From: an uncultured Legionellaceae bacterium
GTDB lineage: Bacteria; Pseudomonadota; Gammaproteobacteria; Legionellales; Legionellaceae
Length of the DNA stretch: 5,199 bases
Assembly (NCBI GenBank): GCA_903887975.1
Contig: CAISSD010000001.1
Coordinates: forward strand, 1-5,199
Direction: 5' to 3'
Made by a program: the position numbers and the translations under genes. This document shows positions 1 to 5,199 of the stretch, piece by piece. Numbering within the stretch: the stretch's first letter is position 1; the number at the start of each line of letters is the position of its first letter. Under the pieces are notes generated by a model. It was not told the origin of the DNA. It made no database searches and saw only the letters and a list, made by a program, of their open reading frames with translations.

Positions 1-1763
1 CACTAATGCTTCTTGATCTAACGGGAAAATATACCCTGATGGCTTTGGTATGGTTAAAACATAGAGCACTTGAATGTCATCGGATGATTTGTCAATTTTT
101 AGAGCCCAAGGTTGAGTTAAAACCAGCAATTCGTGTTCCCAAGACCATTCGTACCAAATTAGAAACCGCCAAACCCAGTATGGGATTTGTTTCTCGAGCA
201 GCTCCTCCTCCTCCTCCAGTGATTGAAAGCAATCTCATCACCCACATGCCAAAAGTTCCAGTTGTTGAAGGGTTACCAAGCCTTCTGCTTTTGGATCCCA
301 TCAAACCAGGTAAACCCATGGGTGGTTATTCTCACGAAATTTTGGAAACGTTGTCTCGAGATGTTGAGCAACATTTACTGGATTTTGGGATTCAAGCCGA
401 TGTGGTGGCGGTGCATCCAGGGCCAGTGGTCACGCGCTTTGAATTGCAATTGGCAGCGGGTGTTAAAGTGAGTAAATTAACCGCTCTTGCCAAAGATTTG
501 GCGCGCTCTTTGTCGGTGACGAGTGTTAGGGTTGTGGAAATTATTCCTGGTAAAACCGTTGTTGGTATTGAATTACCCAATCGCGATAGAGCGGTGGTGC
601 ACTTAACCGAAGTCTTGTCAGCGGAGGTTTACCAAGAGGCATACTCCCCATTAACGCTTGCTTTGGGTGTGGATATTGCCGGACACCCCATGGTGGTCGA
701 TTTGGCAAAAATGCCTCATCTTTTGGTTGCCGGAACCACAGGCTCTGGAAAATCTGTTGGCATTAACGCCATGATATTGAGTTTGTTGTTTAAATCAACG
801 CCTGAAGAAGTTCGTTTAATTATGGTGGATCCAAAAATGTTGGAATTATCAGTTTATGATGGTATTCCGCATTTATTAACACCGGTCGTCACCGATATGA
901 AGGAAGCTGCAAGTGCGCTTCGATGGTGTGTGTCTGAAATGGAGCGACGCTATCGTTTGATGGCGGCGTTTGGTGTGCGTAATTTGGCAGGATTTAATAC
1001 CAAAGTGAAGGAAGCCCAAGCCCTGGGTCAACCTTTGGCGGATCCATTTTGGAAGCCCACTTCATCACTTGAAGCAGAAGCCCCTGTGTTACAAACTTTG
1101 CCTTATGTGGTGGTCATTATTGATGAATTGGCAGACATGATGATGGTGGTGGGCAAAAAAGTTGAACAATTAATTGCGCGTATTGCTCAAAAAGCCAGGG
1201 CTTCTGGAATTCATCTTATTTTGGCAACCCAAAGACCTTCGGTGGATGTGTTAACAGGATTAATTAAATCCAATATTCCAACACGTATATCTTTTCAAGT
1301 GTCGTCAAAAATTGATTCTAGAACCATTTTGGATCAACAGGGGGCTGAGCAATTGCTGGGACATGGAGACATGTTGTTCTTAGCACCAGGAACCGGTGCC
1401 CCACTTCGCGTTCATGGTGCTTTTGTGGATGATAAAGAAGTGCATCGGGTGGCTGAAGATTGGCGAGGACGAGGGACTCCTGAATACATTGAAGACATCA
1501 CACAAATTCAAGGTGATGGATTGGATGGTGGTTTGGGTGATTCTGAAAACATGCAAGAAGAAGCCGATGCGTTGTACGACGAGGTGGTATCATTTGTCAC
1601 CCAAACGCGAAAAGCCAGTATTTCTGCAGTGCAGCGACGGTTTAAAATTGGGTACAATCGCTCGGCTCGATTGATTGAAGCCATGGAGCGCGTTGGTATT
1701 TTGGGCCCATTGGATGGTGGCACGCGCGATGTTTTGGTTCCATCACTGGATGAGGAGTCATGA
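1..1763 (+). CDS. ftsK: DNA translocase FtsK, C-terminal part (5' end beyond window)
   Basis: FtsK is the septum-anchored ATPase that pumps chromosomal DNA during cell division and activates XerCD recombination at dif. The frame is open to the left edge, and the ATG at base 6 lies inside the protein, so the true start is upstream. Residues below count from that ATG. Residues 1-30 look like the end of the last membrane segment (LDLTGKYTL). Residues 35-90 are a short basic, proline-containing linker with five prolines at 67-71. The alpha domain covers about 92-225. The RecA-like beta motor follows, with Walker A GTTGSGKS at 243-250, Walker B VVVIIDE ending at D373-E374, and the family signature ATQRPSVDV at 407-415 followed by KIDSRTILDQQGAEQLLGHG. 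After an acidic linker (about 490-516) comes the winged-helix gamma domain (517-585), which in this family reads KOPS DNA motifs. All motor motifs look intact. The stop overlaps the lolA start. The N-terminal membrane domain cannot be assessed. Confidence 0.97.
   Translation, partial: LMLLDLTGKYTLMALVWLKHRALECHRMICQFLEPKVELKPAIRVPKTIRTKLETAKPSMGFVSRAAPPPPPVIESNLITHMPKVPVVEGLPSLLLLDPIKPGKPMGGYSHEILETLSRDVEQHLLDFGIQADVVAVHPGPVVTRFELQLAAGVKVSKLTALAKDLARSLSVTSVRVVEIIPGKTVVGIELPNRDRAVVHLTEVLSAEVYQEAYSPLTLALGVDIAGHPMVVDLAKMPHLLVAGTTGSGKSVGINAMILSLLFKSTPEEVRLIMVDPKMLELSVYDGIPHLLTPVVTDMKEAASALRWCVSEMERRYRLMAAFGVRNLAGFNTKVKEAQALGQPLADPFWKPTSSLEAEAPVLQTLPYVVVIIDELADMMMVVGKKVEQLIARIAQKARASGIHLILATQRPSVDVLTGLIKSNIPTRISFQVSSKIDSRTILDQQGAEQLLGHGDMLFLAPGTGAPLRVHGAFVDDKEVHRVAEDWRGRGTPEYIEDITQIQGDGLDGGLGDSENMQEEADALYDEVVSFVTQTRKASISAVQRRFKIGYNRSARLIEAMERVGILGPLDGGTRDVLVPSLDEES
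1752..1757 (+). promoter_or_regulatory. Ribosome binding site for lolA, inside ftsK
   Basis: GAGGAG is a strong Shine-Dalgarno match in the last codons of ftsK. It lies 2 bases before the ATG at 1760 and 5 bases before the adjacent in-frame ATG at 1763. The spacing favours the second ATG as the working start. Placement inside ftsK supports translational coupling. Confidence 0.65.
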
Positions 1764-2371
1764 TGCGGTTTTTATTGTTTTTGGTGTTCTCTTTAAGCTG
1801 TGATTTTATTCAAGCCAATCCATTGGAGCAAGCGTTGAATCAACGACTGCAAGCCATTCACAGTATGAGCGCTAACTTTACTCAAGTGGTGCATTCAAAA
1901 CGACATCCAGACCTTCGAACAAAAGGCAATATGGCTTTGGTTCGTCCATCACATTTTCGATGGCAAACACGAAGTCCATCCCATCAATTGCTGATTGCCG
2001 ATGGCCAAAATCTTTCAATTTATGATAAAGATTTAGAACAAGTGTATGTTCGCAAACAAAAAAATCATTTGGATGGAATGGCGGATTTATTTTTAAGTCG
2101 CGATCACACCATGCTGATGCGTCGCTTTAATATTCGAAGTTTAAAAATAGGTCATCAGGAAGTTTATGATTTATCTGCCAAATCGTCTCATGCCGAATTA
2201 ACCAGAGTCAGACTGATTTTTAATGGTCCATTATTGATGGGTATTGATATGCGTGATCAGTTGGGACAAAGTACAGAAATTCGACTGACCAATGTTCGCG
2301 TGAATACCAAAGTTTCACGAGATTTGTTTGTGATGAAGGTGCCCCATGGCGTTGATGTCGTCAAGGAATAA
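1760..2371 (+). CDS. lolA: Outer-membrane lipoprotein carrier protein LolA
   Basis: LolA is the periplasmic chaperone that takes mature lipoproteins from the LolCDE exporter in the inner membrane and hands them to LolB at the outer membrane. The product is 203 aa, close to the usual length. The first 19 residues form a short signal peptide: Arg3, a hydrophobic core FLLFLVF, and probable signal peptidase I cleavage after FIQA, before NPLEQAL. The mature start LEQALNQRLQAIHSMSANFTQ matches the family's N-terminal pattern. The following block GNMALVRPSHFRWQ..LLIADGQNLSIYD is typical; Arg62 aligns with the functionally important Arg43 of mature E. coli LolA. The C-terminus (VPHGVDVV) also fits. 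Two ATGs stand in tandem at 1760 and 1763. Ribosome binding site spacing favours 1763 (202 aa), without effect on the mature protein. The gene overlaps the ftsK stop at its start and the yhdP-like gene at its end, so it is probably expressed from an upstream promoter. Confidence 0.94.
   Translation: MMRFLLFLVFSLSCDFIQANPLEQALNQRLQAIHSMSANFTQVVHSKRHPDLRTKGNMALVRPSHFRWQTRSPSHQLLIADGQNLSIYDKDLEQVYVRKQKNHLDGMADLFLSRDHTMLMRRFNIRSLKIGHQEVYDLSAKSSHAELTRVRLIFNGPLLMGIDMRDQLGQSTEIRLTNVRVNTKVSRDLFVMKVPHGVDVVKE
2335..2340 (+). promoter_or_regulatory. Ribosome binding site for the yhdP-like gene, inside lolA
   Basis: GAAGGT near the end of lolA is a moderate Shine-Dalgarno match. It is 5 bases before the ATG at 2346 but 14 bases before the next in-frame ATG at 2355. 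The spacing decides for 2346 as the start of the yhdP-like gene. It is a weaker site than the one before lolA. Confidence 0.5.
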
Positions 2372-5199
2372 GCTCATAAAAAAATTACATTGGCCTATTG
2401 TTGCCTTATTGGTGTCGCTTGCGATTTTTTTTACAGTATTTCGAGCGATTACACCTTGGGTGAATCAATATAAACCACAGGTTGAAACGTTATTAAGCCA
2501 ACGACTGGGGCATCAGGTTAAAATTGAAAGTGTGACCACCTCGTGGTATTGGTTTTTGCCTGTATTGCAGCTTAATCAAGTCGAGTTGTCCTCCAACAAG
2601 CATCATATTGATATTAAAACATTGCTGGTGGGCGTTGATATTTTTAATTCATTGATGCATTGGCAAATCCAACCTGGATTAATGTACATCAAAAATGTCA
2701 ATTTAACCCTTCATGAGCGTGAACACGGCTGGGAACTTTTGGGCTTAAATCAGCGCCCGCAAATTATGTCCTTGGATAATGATTCGTCAGATGCTGTATT
2801 TTTGTGGTTGTTTAATCAGCCGAAAATGATCATCCGTCATGTTGATGTGAATATTTATTTTAAAAACCAGCAATTCTTGGGTATAAAAGATTTAAACATT
2901 CGTGCCAAACAATCATTTGGCCACCTTCGGTTACGTGGATCGTGCATGATTCATCACGATCCCCATCAAAAATCAGACCCAACACGAGTGAAGATTTTGG
3001 CTGATTTGGTGGTGGATCCCATTCAGTGGTCCAAAACCAAAGGTCAAGTGTATGTGGATTTAAATCATGTGCGCTTAAAACCTTGGGCATTATTGTTTCC
3101 CAAAAGCAATCCGGCAATGCGTTCTGGGATGGGCGATGTTTCTTTGTGGTTTGATATTGAACAAGGTAAATTGAAAAAATTACAAGGACACGTGGATCTT
3201 CGTCAGCTAGTGTGGCAGTTTTTGGGACACAAAAAACAGGAAATGACATCGCTGGATGCCAATATTGCCTGGAATCGATCCCCAAAAGGCTGGCGTGTTA
3301 GTGCGGATCATTTTGATCTATGTATGAATCAACACTGTTGGCTTGACAACAACATAAGTATTGTCCATGAAACGGAGCCTGATAATTATGTGTTTTTTAC
3401 CAAAAATATGTCTTTGAATTTATTGATGGGACTGGATTTTGATTGGCCTGATTCTATGGAAAAAATTCGTGCCATGAAGTTGCGTGGTGCATTGATGAAT
3501 ACGCAATTTGAATGGCGTCAACATGCGGTGACCTATTTCTTAACCCAATTTCAAAATTTATCTTGGATACAACAGCCATCAATCCCTGGGGTAAAACATT
3601 TATCCGGGGTTATTGATTGGCAACCTTCAGAGGGGCGTTTGGAACTTGATGGTGATGATGTTGTCTTGTTGCCCTTAAAAAAACCTAAAATTAAATTTTC
3701 AGAGTTTCATGCAGCATTTGATTGGAAAATGTTGAGTGATGGGCTACGCGTTAATATGGAGCGTTTGGTTGCCACGCATCCTTTGCTTGTTTTTAGTGCC
3801 AGTGGGGTTATGGATAGAGCGCTGACGTCTGAGGCAACCATTCATTTAAAAACCCAATGGTCGGCTCATGATGCACAACGATGGTTTACTTATATTCCAT
3901 CAAAAGCTTTAAAACCAAGAGTGGATGAATGGTTGAAGAAAGACATTAAACGCATTGCTTCTGCTGATTGTGCACTGAATCTTGATGGTCGTTGGGCTGA
4001 TTTTCCCGACAAAGGCTTACTTGATTTTCATGGGTATCTTGATGGGGTTGATTTATTTTTTCATCACAAATGGCCGATGATACGTGATATACGAGGGCAT
4101 TTGTTGGTTTCAGGTCGTGATTTGAATGCGGACATACTTCAAGCAGATTTGGGTGGCGTGCCGCTTGAACAAGTGCATTTGCGTGTTGATGATTTGGGTC
4201 TTAATCAAGAAATCATGAATGTTCATGGCAATGTAGCGGGCTCTGGTGATGCCATGATGGCCTATTTAATGCGAACGCCACTTAAAAATCAGTTTTCTAA
4301 GTTACAGCTTTTGAATATTCGTGATCCACTGAATTTGGATTTACGCTTGGAAATTCCATTTTATGGTGAAGACAACGAGGTTTTTGTGCATGGTGATGTG
4401 TTTTTGGATGATAACCACATTCAGTTGAATCATGTTTTAAATAATCTTGCTTTTGAAAAAGTAAATGGGGTGATTACTTTTGATGAGGCGGGAGTCAAAC
4501 CCAGTCAATTGAATGCTTATGTGCTGCAAGAACCTGTTCAAATGAACATTACGCCTGAATCTAAACCAAAGTCATTGACACAAATTAATATACTGGGTGA
4601 ATTTAATGTTGAATCCATTCAAGCTTTGTTGGGTTTAAATGCCATGGATTTTGTTCATGGTCGAGTCGCAACCGATGTTAAAATTAAAGTATCCAATGCT
4701 GATTCTGATCCTGATTGGATTCAAGTGTCATCATTGTTGCGCGGGGTTTCCATTGATTTACCAAAACCACTGGGAAAACCTAAAGAGGAATCAGCGCCAT
4801 TGAGCATCGATATTAAATTGTACCCCAATGATAAAATCAACGTCCAAGGCCACTTCACCGACGCGCTTCATACCAACTTGTGGTTTAAGCAAGAAGCAAG
4901 AGGCCCCATGATGTTTGATAAAGGAATATTGGGGTATCATACCACCCAAAACATCCCCATGCCTTCGAGCGGATTGTCGATTGGTGTGGTGCTGCCAGAC
5001 TTGACGGTCAAACCATGGCAAGAATATTGGCAGCGCAGACATTTTTCTGAAGATTCTTTAAATGGTTTGGCGATGATAAGACATTTGGATGTTGCGGTTC
5101 ATCATTTAAACTTATGGGATCATGACTACAATGAAGTGGTGATGAATGTTGACCAAGCCAAAACTGGAGCTTGGGCCATACAAATCAAACAGCCTGAGA
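2346..5199 (+). CDS. yhdP: YhdP-family AsmA-like phospholipid transport protein, N-terminal part (3' end beyond window)
   Basis: A single frame without stops runs from ATG 2346 to the window edge, giving 951 visible residues; E. coli YhdP has about 1266, so roughly a quarter may be missing. The N-terminus is cytoplasmic and basic (SSRNKLIKK), followed by one membrane anchor at about residues 16-35. The rest lacks further membrane segments and should be periplasmic. It alternates short polar and hydrophobic stretches, as in the long beta-groove of AsmA-like proteins. Family-like landmarks are TPWVNQYKPQVETLLSQRLG just after the anchor, KWPMIRDIRGHLLVSGRDL near 575-593, and DLPKPLGK at 804-811 followed by PLSIDI. 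In E. coli, YhdP, TamB and YdbH are partly redundant carriers of phospholipid to the outer membrane; the same role here is inferred. The start overlaps lolA by 26 bases; ATG 2355 is an alternative. Four cysteines (200, 326, 331, 542) lie in the periplasmic part. Another AsmA-like subfamily cannot be fully excluded. Confidence 0.87.
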   Translation, partial: MALMSSRNKLIKKLHWPIVALLVSLAIFFTVFRAITPWVNQYKPQVETLLSQRLGHQVKIESVTTSWYWFLPVLQLNQVELSSNKHHIDIKTLLVGVDIFNSLMHWQIQPGLMYIKNVNLTLHEREHGWELLGLNQRPQIMSLDNDSSDAVFLWLFNQPKMIIRHVDVNIYFKNQQFLGIKDLNIRAKQSFGHLRLRGSCMIHHDPHQKSDPTRVKILADLVVDPIQWSKTKGQVYVDLNHVRLKPWALLFPKSNPAMRSGMGDVSLWFDIEQGKLKKLQGHVDLRQLVWQFLGHKKQEMTSLDANIAWNRSPKGWRVSADHFDLCMNQHCWLDNNISIVHETEPDNYVFFTKNMSLNLLMGLDFDWPDSMEKIRAMKLRGALMNTQFEWRQHAVTYFLTQFQNLSWIQQPSIPGVKHLSGVIDWQPSEGRLELDGDDVVLLPLKKPKIKFSEFHAAFDWKMLSDGLRVNMERLVATHPLLVFSASGVMDRALTSEATIHLKTQWSAHDAQRWFTYIPSKALKPRVDEWLKKDIKRIASADCALNLDGRWADFPDKGLLDFHGYLDGVDLFFHHKWPMIRDIRGHLLVSGRDLNADILQADLGGVPLEQVHLRVDDLGLNQEIMNVHGNVAGSGDAMMAYLMRTPLKNQFSKLQLLNIRDPLNLDLRLEIPFYGEDNEVFVHGDVFLDDNHIQLNHVLNNLAFEKVNGVITFDEAGVKPSQLNAYVLQEPVQMNITPESKPKSLTQINILGEFNVESIQALLGLNAMDFVHGRVATDVKIKVSNADSDPDWIQVSSLLRGVSIDLPKPLGKPKEESAPLSIDIKLYPNDKINVQGHFTDALHTNLWFKQEARGPMMFDKGILGYHTTQNIPMPSSGLSIGVVLPDLTVKPWQEYWQRRHFSEDSLNGLAMIRHLDVAVHHLNLWDHDYNEVVMNVDQAKTGAWAIQIKQPE

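Noticed and set aside
1775..1805. Possible lipoprotein signal (SLSC) at the LolA N-terminus
   Set aside because: The residues before the Cys fit a lipobox poorly, and a better signal peptidase I site (FIQA before N) follows a few residues later. LolA must be soluble to act as a carrier.
2860..3285. Antisense open frame of 141 codons opposite the yhdP-like gene
   Set aside because: The + strand frame here is continuous and matches the protein before and after. The antisense product shows no recognisable motif, and nothing suggests its own promoter or ribosome binding site.
4791..5042. Antisense open frame of 83 codons
   Set aside because: It lies wholly within the yhdP-like coding frame and coincides with the C-rich codon patch, which depletes stops on the other strand. 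The product has no recognisable features.
2372..5199. Possibility that the long region after lolA is non-coding or a decayed gene, because only antisense frames end inside it
   Set aside because: Reading every line in the frame of ATG 2346 gives no stop up to the last base. The frame simply has no stop inside the window.
1..5199. KOPS-type motifs (GGGNAGGG), dif site, terminator hairpins, CRISPR repeats, tRNA or insertion sequence ends
   Set aside because: None was seen on reading through. Both gene junctions are overlaps, leaving no space for intergenic elements. A computed motif search would be more reliable than this reading.

Overview
The window is one strand of tightly packed protein-coding DNA with three genes, all on the + strand, in the order ftsK (5' end cut off by the window) - lolA - yhdP-like (3' end cut off). 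All three encode recognisable cell-envelope or cell-division proteins of a Gram-negative bacterium. LolA plus a YhdP-type AsmA-like protein implies an outer membrane and points to Gammaproteobacteria. The DNA is AT-leaning, with many TTG, TTA, AAA and GAT codons. A Legionella/Coxiella-type gammaproteobacterium would fit the composition and the short FtsK linker, but this is only a guess.

Bases 1-1763 hold the C-terminal part of the DNA translocase FtsK: the end of the membrane region, a short proline-containing linker, the alpha/beta motor with intact Walker motifs, and the DNA-reading gamma domain. Bases 1760-2371 hold lolA, the periplasmic carrier of outer-membrane lipoproteins, whose start overlaps the ftsK stop. 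From base 2346 to the window end a single uninterrupted frame (951 codons visible) encodes a large protein with one N-terminal membrane anchor. It resembles YhdP, one of the AsmA-like proteins that move phospholipid between the inner and outer membranes. Its start overlaps the end of lolA by 26 bases.

There are no intergenic gaps, and both junctions are overlaps with a ribosome binding site inside the upstream gene. The three genes are therefore probably co-transcribed and translationally coupled. No promoter, terminator, RNA gene, mobile element, CRISPR array or attachment site was seen. The ftsK-lolA pair is a familiar gammaproteobacterial arrangement. The yhdP-like gene directly after lolA is less familiar, since E. 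coli has rarA in that place, and it puts lipoprotein delivery and phospholipid delivery to the outer membrane in one apparent operon. I found no sign of an undescribed system; this looks like core-genome DNA.
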